Below, piece by piece: positions 53,438-63,155 of a stretch of DNA of 64,000 bases. Below the pieces are notes generated by a model. The model made no database searches. It was given only the letters and a program-made list of their open reading frames with translations, and was not told the origin of the DNA. The translations under genes and the position numbers were made by a program. This DNA is from Streptomyces sp. D2-8. Lineage in GTDB: Bacteria > Actinomycetota > Actinomycetes > Streptomycetales > Streptomycetaceae. Position 1 is the stretch's first letter. Each line of letters starts with the position of its first letter. Location: positions 154,678 to 218,677 of the forward strand of contig NZ_JAAHBP010000020.1 of assembly GCF_023184515.1 (NCBI RefSeq), in the 5' to 3' direction.

Positions 53438-54813
53438 GACCCCGCCACGGACGCCCCGTCCCCCTCCTCGGGCCCGAGCAACACCAGCGGCAGCGGATCC
53501 GCCGCCTCCAGATCCGGATCGTCGACCCGGAAGGTCCGCACGCGCCCGGGCTCCTCCGAGGCGGGCGTCTCGAACCGTACGGTGACCCGCCCCAGGCCAC
53601 TGCCCTGCACCCACCCGTGCCCGAACGCCGCGTGCCGCACATCGTGCCCGGCGGGCCACCGCCGCTCGGCGAGCGACGGCTGCTCCTCGGCCTGCGCCAC
53701 GGCATGCTCCTCGACCGGGCCCTCCGCGACGGCCCGGTCCCCCGCCGCCTGCGCGAACAGGTCCTCCTGGGTGTAGTCGGCCAGACCGGTGACCCCCACC
53801 CCGAGGAGCCGCACCCCGCCGGTGGTGTCGACCGAGTCCAGCAGTCTGGCCGCCGCCTCACGGATCACCGCGGGGTCGTCCGTGGGTCCGCGCAGCGTCT
53901 CGGAGCGGGTGAGCGTCGAGAAGTCGTACCGCCGCACCTTCAGCACGATGGTCCGCCCGGACAGCCCGCCCCCGCGCAGCCTCCGCACGCACCGCTCGGC
54001 GAGCCGCTGCACCTCAAGACCGACCCGCGTCCGGTCGTGAATGTCGATGTCGTAGGTGTCCTCCACCGACACCGACTTCGCCTCGCGCTCCGCCACCACG
54101 GGCCGGTCGTCCCGCGCGAGAGCCATGGCGTAGAGACCGTGCCCGTGCGCCTTCCCCAGCAGCCGGACCAGTTCGTCCTCGCCCGCCTCGGCGATCTCCT
54201 CGACCGTGGTGATCCCGGCCCGCCTCAGATGGTCACCCGTCGTCGGCCCCACTCCCGGCAGAGTCCGCACCGACATCGGCCCGAGCATCGCCCGCTCGGT
54301 CCCCGGCTCGATCACCACCAGTCCGTCGGGCTTCGCCTCCTCCGAGGCGATCTTCGCGAGCATCTTGGAGGCGGCGAGCCCCACCGACCCCGTGAGCCCC
54401 GTGACGCTCCGGATGTCCTCACGCAGCTTCGCCCCGGCCAGCCGCGCCGACCGCTCGTCCCAGGCCACTTCCCCGGCCTCCAGGTCCACGAACGCCTCGT
54501 CCAGGCTCAGCGGCTCCACCAGCGGCGACAGCGCACGCAGCAGCTCCATCACCCGCTCGCTGATCGAGCGGTAGAAATTGAAGCGCGGCACGAGATACGC
54601 GGCGTTCGGCGCGAGCCGGCGGGCCTGCCCCATGGGCATCGCCGAATGCACCCCGAAGACCCGCGCCTCGTACGACGCGGTCGCCACCACACCTCGCGGC
54701 CCGAGCCCGCCCACGACCACGGCCTTCCCGCGCAGACTCGGCTTGGACGCCTGCTCCACCGAGGCGTAGAAGGCATCCATGTCGAGATGCAGGATCGTGG
54801 GCGCGGTTCTCAC
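53356..54813 (-). CDS. dinB: DNA polymerase IV (Y family)
   Basis: 485 aa. LHLDMDAFYASVEQASKPSL (first metal Asp), LSLDEAFVDL (second), little-finger domain to about 350. The C-terminal 130 residues are a less conserved acidic extension without a clear beta-clamp motif that I can assign. Copies damaged DNA with low fidelity. Confidence 0.93.
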   Translation of the reverse strand: MRTAPTILHLDMDAFYASVEQASKPSLRGKAVVVGGLGPRGVVATASYEARVFGVHSAMPMGQARRLAPNAAYLVPRFNFYRSISERVMELLRALSPLVEPLSLDEAFVDLEAGEVAWDERSARLAGAKLREDIRSVTGLTGSVGLAASKMLAKIASEEAKPDGLVVIEPGTERAMLGPMSVRTLPGVGPTTGDHLRRAGITTVEEIAEAGEDELVRLLGKAHGHGLYAMALARDDRPVVAEREAKSVSVEDTYDIDIHDRTRVGLEVQRLAERCVRRLRGGGLSGRTIVLKVRRYDFSTLTRSETLRGPTDDPAVIREAAARLLDSVDTTGGVRLLGVGVTGLADYTQEDLFAQAAGDRAVAEGPVEEHAVAQAEEQPSLAERRWPAGHDVRHAAFGHGWVQGSGLGRVTVRFETPASEEPGRVRTFRVDDPDLEAADPLPLVLLGPEEGDGASVAGSQAVSSVPASLPKSWSGSGGGAARSSP

Positions 54814-54947
54814 AACTCCGATGGTGCCCTACACCACTGACAACGCCCCGCGCGGCCACCCTGAACGCCCCACGAGAAACCGCTTACGTCCCGGCCCGGA
54901 AACGTCCCGCCTCATGCGACCGCCGACACCCCGCGCCGACGGACGAC

Positions 54948-55631
54948 TCAACCGGCCCGGTTCCGCCGACGCGCCAGCTCGTCCGCCGGGTTGGGCCCGA
55001 CCAGGGTCTCGCCGGTGTCGATCCGCTCGCCGTGCAGTTGGGACAGCGCGCTCTCGACGTCCCGCCACACCACGCCCACGGCGATCCCGAACACACCCTG
55101 ACCACCCTGGAGCAAGGCATGGACCTCGTCGGGCGAGGTGCACTCGTAGACCGTCGCGCCGTCGCTCATCAAGGTCATGCGCTCGAGGTCGCTGAAACCG
55201 CGCTCCCTGAGGTGCTGGACGGCCGTGCGGATGTTCTGCAGCGACACCCCGGTGTCCAGGAACCGCTTGACGATCTTCAGGACGACCACGTCCCGGAAGC
55301 TGTACAGCCGCTGCGTCCCGGAACCGTAAGCGGGGCGCACGCTCGGCTCGACGAGCCCGGTGCGGGCCCAGTAGTCCAACTGCCGGTAGGTGATACCGGC
55401 GGCCGCACAGGCCGTGGGGCCGCGATAGCCGATCTGCTCGGACGCCATGGACGTCGTCCCTCCGCTGCTCGGCACCGCTGTCGGTCGCTGCGGAGCGTGA
55501 TCGGCCGCACCATCGGGCTGGGGGCATCCCCCGCCCGGGAGGGGCCGTGAGCCGGGGGGAGGGTACGGACCGCTCGCCCTGAGACTGCGCTCGGGGCCAC
55601 CCCCAGCCGTACCGTCGCCGCTGCTTCTCAC
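54948..55631 (-). CDS. MerR-family regulator (Rv1830-like)
   Basis: 227 aa. GTG 55631 has GGAGGT 5 nt upstream, stronger than ATG 55449, so a disordered N-terminus of about 60 residues is predicted. HTH GPTACAAAGITYRQLDYWAR then VEPSVRPAYGSGTQRLYSFR. Similar to mycobacterial Rv1830 in the same gene order. Possible growth-phase regulator. Confidence 0.9.
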   Translation of the reverse strand: MRSSGDGTAGGGPERSLRASGPYPPPGSRPLPGGGCPQPDGAADHAPQRPTAVPSSGGTTSMASEQIGYRGPTACAAAGITYRQLDYWARTGLVEPSVRPAYGSGTQRLYSFRDVVVLKIVKRFLDTGVSLQNIRTAVQHLRERGFSDLERMTLMSDGATVYECTSPDEVHALLQGGQGVFGIAVGVVWRDVESALSQLHGERIDTGETLVGPNPADELARRRNRAG

Positions 55632-55923
55632 GCCGACCTCCGTCCTTGACCTGCCTTCTCGACGGTAGGCAGTCACCAGGGGTGCGTCAACGATCGCCAC
55701 ACTCGCCACGCCGAGTGATAATCACCCTGAGAGTGGTTTCCCGTGTCCCACCGCGGGGAAAGGCTAGCCGAATGTGTTCGGAACGGGCCGCATGACGCAC
55801 ACACACGCCACCGGCACATGCGGGCATTTCACCCGTCACACACGACGGGCGGCCCTGTCACGGACCACATCGTCCGCCGGGCCGCCCACACGCCTCATCG
55901 ACCGCTGCCGCTCCCCGAGAAGC

Positions 55924-56397
55924 TCACTGACTGCTGGAGCCGAAGTCCTCCGGAGAGATCTGGTCGAGGAACTCGCGGAACTTCTCCACCTCGTCCTCCT
56001 GCTCGTCCGGGATCGCGATGCCGGCGTCGTCGAGCACCGTGTCACTGCCGTAGATCGGCGTCCCGGTGCGCAGCGCGAGCGCTATGGCGTCGGACGGGCG
56101 GGCGCTCACCTCGACACCGCTGGCGAAGACCAGCTCCGCGTAGAAGACGCCCTCACGCAGGTCCGTGATGCGCACTTCCGTGAGCTCCTGGCCTACGGCT
56201 TCCAGCACGTCCTTGAACAGGTCGTGTGTCAGCGGCCGCGCGGGAGCCATGCCCTGCTGGGCGAAGGCGATCGCCGTCGCCTCCCCCGGCCCGATCCAGA
56301 TGGGGAGGTAACGGTCGCCTCCCACTTCACGCAGCAGCACGATCGGTTGGTTGGAGGGCATTTCGACCCGGACACCTACGACATCGAGCTCGTTCAC
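55924..56397 (-). CDS. DUF151 bifunctional nuclease-like protein
   Basis: 157 aa. DUF151 pattern: LPIWIGPGEATAIAFAQQGM, RPLTHDLFKDVLEAVGQEL, and VSARPSDAIALALRTGTPIY. Related to Rv1829. Nuclease activity was shown for plant/bacterial homologues, not for this group. Same strand as ftsR, 85 bp downstream. Confidence 0.9.
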   Translation of the reverse strand: MNELDVVGVRVEMPSNQPIVLLREVGGDRYLPIWIGPGEATAIAFAQQGMAPARPLTHDLFKDVLEAVGQELTEVRITDLREGVFYAELVFASGVEVSARPSDAIALALRTGTPIYGSDTVLDDAGIAIPDEQEDEVEKFREFLDQISPEDFGSSSQ

Positions 56398-56482
56398 ACA
56401 GCAACCCTAGGCCGTGCTCGGGACGTTTGGGTAGTCGGGCAGGTATCGGGCGCCTGATCCGGCCCCCGAGCGCCCGGCCGCC

Positions 56483-57220
56483 TCAGGGCAGCCGCACCCC
56501 GAGCGCCGTCTGCACCAGCGCGGCGTGCAGCTTCACCGTGAGCCCCGCCAGCTCCTTGGTGCGGGCCTCGGCATGAGCCCTGGTCTGCGGGTTCCGGTGC
56601 CGTCTCAGAGGGGCCACCACCTGGTCGACGAGCCCGGCCTCACGGTCGGCGGCGGCCTTCATCGCCCGCAGGTGCCGCGGCTCGATCCCGAACCGCCCGA
56701 GCTCGACGACGAGCAGGGCGACGGTGACCGCCTCGGCGTCGTAGGCCCCGTCCTCCAGCGGGGTGAGGAGGCCGTAGGACTCCCACTCCTTGAGCTCCTG
56801 CTCCCCGACGCCGACGGCGGCGAGCAGCTCCGTACGCCCGATCCTGGCCGCTGTGGGCGCCTCGGGAGGCTCGGACGCGGATTCACCGTCGCGCTGACGG
56901 CCCACGACCGGCAGTTGCACGGCCTCACCGCGCGCCACGGCCTCCAGGTGCTCCCGGATCACCTTCAGGGGCAGATAGTGGTCCCGCTGCATCCTCAGGA
57001 CGTGACCGAGGCGCTCGACGTCACGGGCGCTGAATTTGCGGTACCCCGACGGGGTCCGCTGCGGCTCGATGAGCCCTTCCGACTCCAGAAAGCGGATCTT
57101 GGAGATGGTCACTTCGGGAAACTCGTCGCGCAGCACGTTCAGCACCGTGCCGATGCTCATCAGCCCACTGTCCGTGGCGGCGGCGCCGTGCCCGGCACCG
57201 CCGCTCGGTGTATGCAGCAT
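56483..57220 (-). CDS. ftsR: FtsR, MerR-family cell-division regulator
   Basis: 245 aa. MSIGTVLNVLRDEFPEVTIS then KIRFLESEGLIEPQRTPSGY is the MerR HTH with wing; a coiled/all-helical C-terminal domain follows. Corynebacterial and mycobacterial FtsR (Rv1828) activates ftsZ. Starts 53 bp after the FHA gene stop. Confidence 0.9.
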   Translation of the reverse strand: MLHTPSGGAGHGAAATDSGLMSIGTVLNVLRDEFPEVTISKIRFLESEGLIEPQRTPSGYRKFSARDVERLGHVLRMQRDHYLPLKVIREHLEAVARGEAVQLPVVGRQRDGESASEPPEAPTAARIGRTELLAAVGVGEQELKEWESYGLLTPLEDGAYDAEAVTVALLVVELGRFGIEPRHLRAMKAAADREAGLVDQVVAPLRRHRNPQTRAHAEARTKELAGLTVKLHAALVQTALGVRLP

Positions 57221-57273
57221 GGACCTTCCCTGACGGATGGACCTTCGCTGGGATCTGTCCGGACGGAACCCGG

Positions 57274-58098
57274 TCAGTAGCCCCGCTGGCTGGCGTAGAA
57301 GACCAACCGGTACTTGCCGATCTGCACCTCGTCGCCGTTGTTCACGGCGACCTGGTCGATCCGCTCCCGGTTCACATACGTGCCGTTCAAGCTGCCCACG
57401 TCGGCGACCGTGAACGAACCGTCCTGACCACGGCGGAACTCCACGTGCCGCCGGGAGACCGTCACGTCGTCCAGGAAGATGTCGCTCTGCGGATGCCGGC
57501 CGGCCGTGGTCAGATCGCCGTCCAGCAGGAAGCGGCTGCCCGAGTTCGGCCCGCGGCGCACGACCAGGAGCGCGGAACCCAGCGGCAGCGCGTCGACGGC
57601 GGCCTGCGCCTCCGGGGACAGGGTCGGCATCGGCGTCTGGCCGGTGGTCTCGCTGTCGTAGGCCTCGAGACCGGAGATGGAGATCGTGGAGGTCGTCTCG
57701 GACGGACGCTCCGGCGCCGCGCCCGGCCGCAGCGGCGCGCCGCAGTTGGAGCAGAAACGGCTGTTCTCCGCGTTGCGGTTGCCGCACCTCGTACACACCA
57801 GGGCCGACATGGGATCCTCCTGCCGCGGCTGCCCACCGGGGGCGTTGGACGCATACGGGTCGGAAAACCCTCCACCCGCACTTGAGGTCGACGGTTGCCC
57901 GAAACCTATGCCGCCGGGCTGTGCAGGGTCAACCGACGGCGCGCCCTGACCTCCGGAAACGTCGCCACCCGGGCCGCCGACCTGGTCCCGGAACAGCGGC
58001 CGCTGGCCCTCCGCGTCAGGCTGCGCGCGATGACGAGCGGTCGCATTGTCGCTACCTTCTCGCGCGCTCTTGCCGAACAACTTCGCAAACAACTTCAC
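57274..58098 (-). CDS. FHA-domain protein, GarA-like, with zinc ribbon
   Basis: 274 aa from GTG 58098. Residues 1-96: disordered. 102-119: zinc ribbon CTRCGNRNAENSRFCSNCG. 134-137: ETTS, the phospho-threonine switch motif of mycobacterial GarA. 177-268: FHA domain with G200-R201, S215..R217-H218 and N238. GarA uses phosphorylation by PknB/PknG to switch off its binding of TCA-cycle enzymes. A second start, ATG 57810, has AGGAGG 5 nt upstream and gives 178 aa. Confidence 0.88.
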   Translation of the reverse strand: MKLFAKLFGKSAREGSDNATARHRAQPDAEGQRPLFRDQVGGPGGDVSGGQGAPSVDPAQPGGIGFGQPSTSSAGGGFSDPYASNAPGGQPRQEDPMSALVCTRCGNRNAENSRFCSNCGAPLRPGAAPERPSETTSTISISGLEAYDSETTGQTPMPTLSPEAQAAVDALPLGSALLVVRRGPNSGSRFLLDGDLTTAGRHPQSDIFLDDVTVSRRHVEFRRGQDGSFTVADVGSLNGTYVNRERIDQVAVNNGDEVQIGKYRLVFYASQRGY

Positions 58099-58288
58099 GG
58101 GCGATTCCCCTTGACCGAAACAGACCCGCCCGTGGGGCAGGACGAACCCTGACTGAACACTCTGGCCGACCCGGACATCCTGACAACGTCCGTCTGCACC
58201 AGACAGTTTCCACCACGCACCGCCCATTCGGTGCGCCGACCCCCCGCAACCTCATGCCCTCGCCGGACGCCGCCCATGCACCCCCGGT

Positions 58289-59209
58289 TCACTGCGAGGA
58301 CGACCGAGCGTAGTCAGGCCGCTTCGCTGCTCGCAAGGCGTCCACGACGATGTCGGTGGACCGCTCGATCGTGACGGTGGCCTGTTCCTTCTCGAGAGTC
58401 TGCACCACACCTCCGGGGATGTTGAGCGCCGGCTCGAGGTCCTGCGACTTGCCGATGACCTTGAAACGATAGGGCGCGTTGATCTTGTTCCCGTCGACGC
58501 CCACACCCTTGCCCGAGTCCGTGAGATACGTGCTCGCGACGACCCGTACGCCGTTGACCTGGATCGCCTCCGCACCCGCCGCGCGCAGCTCCTGGATCGC
58601 GTCGAGCAGCATGTCCGCCTCGACCGTCCCCTTCGTGTCCTGGATCGTCATGGTGATGCCGGGCCCCTGCGCGGCCACCGTGCCCGCGAGGATGCCGAGT
58701 TGCCTCTCCTTCTCGATCGTCTGCTTCCGGGCCTCCTCGGCCTGGTCAGAGCTGTTCTCCAGCTCGTCGCGCTGCTTCTCGAGACCTTGCTTCTCGTCCT
58801 CAAGACGTTGAGTACGGTCATCCAGTTCATCGAGGATGCGGACAAGATCTTCCTGCCGTGCGCCACGCAGGGCGCTGTCGCTGTCGCTGTTCGAGGCCAC
58901 CTGCACGGCCAGCCCGAACCCGAGGCCGAACAGCAGCACCGCGACGATGAGTTGGGCCCGGGTGACCCGCGGCGGCCACAGCCCCTGCGCCAGCCGCTGC
59001 CGCCCGGTCAGTCGCGGCTCGGGATCCGGCTGCGGTTCCGGTGCCTGCTCGGGCTCCGGCTCCTTCGGGGTCGCCTCGGCGGCCGGCGCCGCCGCGGGCA
59101 TCTCCTGGGGCAGCTCCTTGCGCAGCCTGTTCCCGGACTCGCCACCGCCCTCGCGCGTGTCGCCCTGGTCCTCGGCGGGCTTCTCGTCGTGATCGCTCAT
59201 CGGCCTCAC
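58289..59209 (-). CDS. DUF881 membrane protein (second copy)
   Basis: 306 aa. GTG 59209 overlaps the sbp stop as GTGA; ATG 59200 is an alternative. N-terminus disordered and Pro/Glu-rich, one transmembrane helix (TRAQLIVAVLLFGLGFGLA), a coiled coil (EDLVRILDELDDRTQRLEDE) and the DUF881 domain (AGAEAIQVNGVRVVASTYL). Presumed part of an envelope complex. Confidence 0.9.
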   Translation of the reverse strand: MRPMSDHDEKPAEDQGDTREGGGESGNRLRKELPQEMPAAAPAAEATPKEPEPEQAPEPQPDPEPRLTGRQRLAQGLWPPRVTRAQLIVAVLLFGLGFGLAVQVASNSDSDSALRGARQEDLVRILDELDDRTQRLEDEKQGLEKQRDELENSSDQAEEARKQTIEKERQLGILAGTVAAQGPGITMTIQDTKGTVEADMLLDAIQELRAAGAEAIQVNGVRVVASTYLTDSGKGVGVDGNKINAPYRFKVIGKSQDLEPALNIPGGVVQTLEKEQATVTIERSTDIVVDALRAAKRPDYARSSSQ

Positions 59210-59538
59210 GCCCGGAAAACGTGCCGGCGGATCGCCGCGGCGTTGGAGAAGATCCGGATGCCGAGGACGACCACCACACCGGTGGACAGCTGGGCACCCA
59301 CGCCCAGCTTGTCGCCCAGGAACACGATCAACGCGGCCACGACCACGTTCGACAGGAACGACACCACGAAGACCTTGTCGTCGAAGATGCCGTCGAGCAT
59401 GGCCCGCAGGCCGCCGAAGACGGCGTCGAGCGCCGCGACGACAGCGATCGGCAGATAAGGCTCGACCACCGCCGGAACCTCAGGCCGGACCAACAGGCCG
59501 GCCACGACTCCCACGACGAGGCCCAGTACGGCGATCAC
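59206..59538 (-). CDS. sbp: Small basic membrane protein (DUF1290)
   Basis: 110 aa, three hydrophobic helices; LGLVVGVVAGLLVRPEVPAV and AALDAVFGGLRAMLDGIFDD are the DUF1290 signature. Overlaps both neighbouring DUF881 genes by 4 bp. The same order is found from mycobacteria to Bacillus. Confidence 0.9.
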   Translation of the reverse strand: MIAVLGLVVGVVAGLLVRPEVPAVVEPYLPIAVVAALDAVFGGLRAMLDGIFDDKVFVVSFLSNVVVAALIVFLGDKLGVGAQLSTGVVVVLGIRIFSNAAAIRRHVFRA

Positions 59539-60440
59539 GATGTGCCCTTCTCGCTCTTCTCAATGCTCGGCTGTGCTGTACGTACGGTCACACTCGGTGC
59601 GGCAGGCAGCCGGAGGTCGTCCTCCACGGAGATGCCCGTCCTGATGCCGTAGCTCTCCTGCAACGCGTTCAGATACAAACCGTCCGCACTGTTCTGGAAC
59701 CGCGTGCTCAGCCGCTGTCCGTCCCCCACCGCCAGCACCGTGTACGGCGGCACCAGCGGCTTGTTGTCGACCAGTATGGCGTCCCCCGCGGCCCTGATCG
59801 CGGACAGCGCGGTCAGCCGCTGCCCGTTGATGGAGACGGCCTCGGCGCCCGACTCCCACAGCCCGTTCACCACGCGCTGCATGTCCCGGTCACGCACCCG
59901 GCCGGTATCGGAGAACCCGGTGGTCTCACGCGGATCACCGTCGCCACCCGAGGCGGTTTCCTTGGCGTCGTTCACCACGAGCTTCACACCGGGGCCGTGT
60001 ACCGCGACCGCGCCCGACAGGATGCCCGCCAGATCGGAGTCCGCGCCGCCGCCGCTGTGCTTCAGTGCCTCGCGCTGCCGTGCGCTGACGTCCGCGCGCA
60101 GCTCGTCGACGGAGTCCTCCAGCTTGTCCGCGGCTTCGGTCTCCCGGTCGATGCGGTCGACCAGCTCTTCGCGCTCCTTGGCGACGACCGGGGCGGCGAC
60201 CCGCGCCTGCGCGGCTCCGACGGTCACGACGAGGGCCGCGAGCACCAGGCCGGCGGCGAGCCCCAGCTTCGCCCTGAGCGTCTTCGGCATGCCGCTCTCA
60301 CCCGCGGCCTTCCTGCGCGCGGTGGCCTCGGCATATCCGTCGTCGAGGCTGTGGTCCATGACGTTGGTGAGCAACGACATGGACGCATCCGGGCGCCGGG
60401 GCCGCGTGGGTGTGCTCCGAATGGGGGGTTGCTGCGGCAT
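59535..60440 (-). CDS. DUF881 membrane protein (first copy)
   Basis: 301 aa from ATG 60440 (GTG 60449 possible). Short cytoplasmic N-terminus, one helix (KLGLAAGLVLAALVVTVGAA), coiled coil (EREELVDRIDRETEAADKLE) and DUF881 domain (SGAEAVSINGQRLTALSAI). Overlaps sbp by 4 bp. Likely partners the second copy. Confidence 0.9.
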   Translation of the reverse strand: MPQQPPIRSTPTRPRRPDASMSLLTNVMDHSLDDGYAEATARRKAAGESGMPKTLRAKLGLAAGLVLAALVVTVGAAQARVAAPVVAKEREELVDRIDRETEAADKLEDSVDELRADVSARQREALKHSGGGADSDLAGILSGAVAVHGPGVKLVVNDAKETASGGDGDPRETTGFSDTGRVRDRDMQRVVNGLWESGAEAVSINGQRLTALSAIRAAGDAILVDNKPLVPPYTVLAVGDGQRLSTRFQNSADGLYLNALQESYGIRTGISVEDDLRLPAAPSVTVRTAQPSIEKSEKGTS

Positions 60441-60547
60441 GCCGCACATCGTCGCACGTCGCGAGCACTACCTCCGAACGGCCCCACCGGCGTGCCGGAC
60501 AGGCCCCGTTGGGGACACTTGTCCGGCACGCACGCGTGCAGCCCGTT

Positions 60548-63043
60548 CTACCGGCCGGCGCTGTCCACGACCGCCGACCATTCGTCCAGCAGGGCCTGCG
60601 CGGAGGCGTCGTCCGGCCCCTCGGCCCACAGGTGGGTGACGGCTTCGGCCGGGTCGGGCAGCACCATCACCCAGCGGCCGTCGGTCTCCACCACACGCAC
60701 ACCGTCCGTGGTGTCCACGAAGCGGTCTCCGGCCGCCTCGACGACCCGCCGCATCACCAGCCCCTTGACGGCCCACGGGGTCGCCAGATCCCGCTTCAGG
60801 ACGTGCGCCCGCGGGATCCGCGCGTCGATCTGGCTGAGCGTGAGCTGTGTCCGCCCCACGAGCCCGATGAGCCGCACGAAGGCTGCGGTGGCGTCGTACA
60901 CGCTGCTGAACTCGGGGACGATGAAGCCGCCCTTGCCGTCACCGCCGAAGATCGTCCCTTCCTCACCGCCGACGCGTGTCAGGTCGTCGGGGGAGGTGGT
61001 CGTCCACTCGACCTGCGTCCCGTGGTACGCCGCCACCTGCTCGGCGATCCGGGTCGTGGTCACCGGCAGAGCCACTCGGCCGCTGCGCCGCTCGGCGGCG
61101 ACGAGGTCCAGCATCACGAGCAGCGCCCGGTCGTCCTCGATGATCCGCCCCTTCTCGTCGACGAGCGACAGCCGCTCACCGACGGGGTCGAACCGGACGC
61201 CGAAAGCGGCTCCCGAGGACGCCACGATCTCCCCGAGACGCACCATGCCCGACCGCCGCATGTCGGCCGTCTCCGTCGGCCTGGACTCGTCGAGGCCGGG
61301 GTTGATCGTCAGCGAGTCGACCCCGAGCTTGCCGAGCAGGCTCGGCAGCACCAGTCCGGCACTTCCGTTGGAGGCGTCCACGACGACCTTCAGCCCGGAG
61401 TCCGCGATCCCGCTCGTGTCGACGTTCCGCAGCAGCGACCCGGTGTACGAGTCGAAGACACTGGCCGGGAAGTGCAGGTCACCGATCTCCCCGGGGAAGG
61501 CGCGACGGTACTCCTGCCGCGCGAAGACCCGGTCCAGCTTCCGCTGGCTGCCCTGCGACAGGTCCGCACCGTTCCCGTCGAAGAACATGATGTCCACGGA
61601 GTCCGGCACCCCGGGCGTGGTACGGATCATGATGCCGCCCGCGCTGCCTCGAGCGGTCTGCTGTCGAGCCACGGGCAGCGGCACGTTCTCCAGGTCCCGC
61701 ACGTCGATCGCGCTGGCCTGGAGCGCGGAGATCACCGCCCGCTTCAGCGCACGGGCACCACGCGAGTGGTCCCGGGCCGTGGTGACGGTCGAGCCCTTCT
61801 TCAGCGTCGTCGCGTACGCGCCTGCGAGCCGCACCGCGAGTTCCGGCGTGATCTCCACGTTCAGGATGCCGGACACACCGCGGGCGCCGAAGAGATGCGC
61901 CTGGCCCCTGGATTCCCAGATCACCGAGGTGTTGACGAAGGCGCCGGCCTCGATGGTCTTGAACGGGTAGACCCGCACATTGCCCTGGACGATCGATTCT
62001 TCACCGATCAGGCACTCATCACCGATGACCGCCCCGTCCTCGATCCGCGCCGCACGCATGATGTCGGTGTTCCTGCCGACCACGCAGCCGCGCAGATTGC
62101 TGTGGGGTCCCACGTAGACGTTGTCGTGGACGACGGCCTTGTGCAGAAACGCGCCGCTCTTGACGACCACGTTGGAGCCCACGACGGTGTGCTCACGGAT
62201 CTCGGAGCCGGCCTCGACCTTGGCGTAGTCGCCGATGTAGACGGGTCCACGGAGGACGGCGTCGGGATGGACCTCGGCTCCTTCGGCGACCCATACGCCC
62301 GGGGAGATCTCGAACCCGTCGATGTCGACGTCGACCTTGCCCTCCAGGACATCGGCCTGCGCCTTCACATAGCTCTCGTGGGTGCCGACATCCTCCCAGT
62401 AGCCCTCGGCGATGTAGCCGTAGATGGGCTTGCCTTCCTTCATCAGCTGCGGGAAGACATCGCCGGACCAGTCGACGGGCACGTCAGGCTCGACGTAGTC
62501 GAAGACCTCGGGCTCCATCACGTAGATACCGGTGTTCACCGTGTCGGAGAAGACCTGGCCCCAGGTGGGCTTCTCGAGGAAGCGCTCCACCTTGCCTTCC
62601 TCGTCGACAATGGTGATACCGAATTCCAGCGGATTGGGCACACGCGTCAGACAGACCGTGACCAGCGCGCCCTTCTCCTTATGGAAATTGACGAGCTCGG
62701 TGAGGTCGAAATCCGTCAGAGCATCGCCGGAGATGACGAGGAAGGCATCGTCCTTCAGCGCTTCCTCGGCGTTCTTGACGCTTCCGGCGGTACCGAGTGG
62801 CTTCTCCTCATTGGCATAGGTGAGCTCCATACCGAGCTCTTCGCCGTCACCGAAGTAGTTCTTGACGAGCGAGGCCAGGAACTGGACAGTTACGACTGTT
62901 TCGTTGAGCCCATGCCTTTTGAGCAGCCGAAGAACATGCTCCATGATCGGCCGGTTGGCCACCGGCAGGAGCGGCTTGGGCATGCTTGAGGTCATAGGGC
63001 GAAGGCGCGTGCCTTCGCCTCCGGCCATCACGACGGCCTTCAT
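60548..63043 (-). CDS. NDP-sugar pyrophosphorylase with degenerate phosphomannomutase domain
   Basis: 831 aa. 1-235: nucleotidyltransferase (VVMAGGEGTRLRPMTSSMPK). 250-365: left-handed beta-helix repeats. 380-831: phosphohexomutase fold, but TASHNP is RTTPGV (about 473) and the DGDGDR loop is DPVGER (about 619), so mutase activity is not expected. Annotated as GDP-mannose pyrophosphorylase (ManC-like). ATG 63043 follows GAGGAGGA. Confidence 0.88.
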   Translation of the reverse strand: MKAVVMAGGEGTRLRPMTSSMPKPLLPVANRPIMEHVLRLLKRHGLNETVVTVQFLASLVKNYFGDGEELGMELTYANEEKPLGTAGSVKNAEEALKDDAFLVISGDALTDFDLTELVNFHKEKGALVTVCLTRVPNPLEFGITIVDEEGKVERFLEKPTWGQVFSDTVNTGIYVMEPEVFDYVEPDVPVDWSGDVFPQLMKEGKPIYGYIAEGYWEDVGTHESYVKAQADVLEGKVDVDIDGFEISPGVWVAEGAEVHPDAVLRGPVYIGDYAKVEAGSEIREHTVVGSNVVVKSGAFLHKAVVHDNVYVGPHSNLRGCVVGRNTDIMRAARIEDGAVIGDECLIGEESIVQGNVRVYPFKTIEAGAFVNTSVIWESRGQAHLFGARGVSGILNVEITPELAVRLAGAYATTLKKGSTVTTARDHSRGARALKRAVISALQASAIDVRDLENVPLPVARQQTARGSAGGIMIRTTPGVPDSVDIMFFDGNGADLSQGSQRKLDRVFARQEYRRAFPGEIGDLHFPASVFDSYTGSLLRNVDTSGIADSGLKVVVDASNGSAGLVLPSLLGKLGVDSLTINPGLDESRPTETADMRRSGMVRLGEIVASSGAAFGVRFDPVGERLSLVDEKGRIIEDDRALLVMLDLVAAERRSGRVALPVTTTRIAEQVAAYHGTQVEWTTTSPDDLTRVGGEEGTIFGGDGKGGFIVPEFSSVYDATAAFVRLIGLVGRTQLTLSQIDARIPRAHVLKRDLATPWAVKGLVMRRVVEAAGDRFVDTTDGVRVVETDGRWVMVLPDPAEAVTHLWAEGPDDASAQALLDEWSAVVDSAGR

Positions 63044-63155
63044 GTCGGGGGCGTCCTCCTCGAAGAGACGGTCTAGCCGACTTCCCCCGCCAGGATTGTC
63101 CCGTACTTTTCCACCACGGGCCATCGCGCCGCTACGGCCGGACCAATCCGGGAGT

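Noticed and set aside
60410..62989. 859-codon plus-strand frame opposite the nucleotidyltransferase
   Set aside because: Antisense shadow of the real gene; composition is Asp/Val/His/Gly-biased and lacks any family motif.
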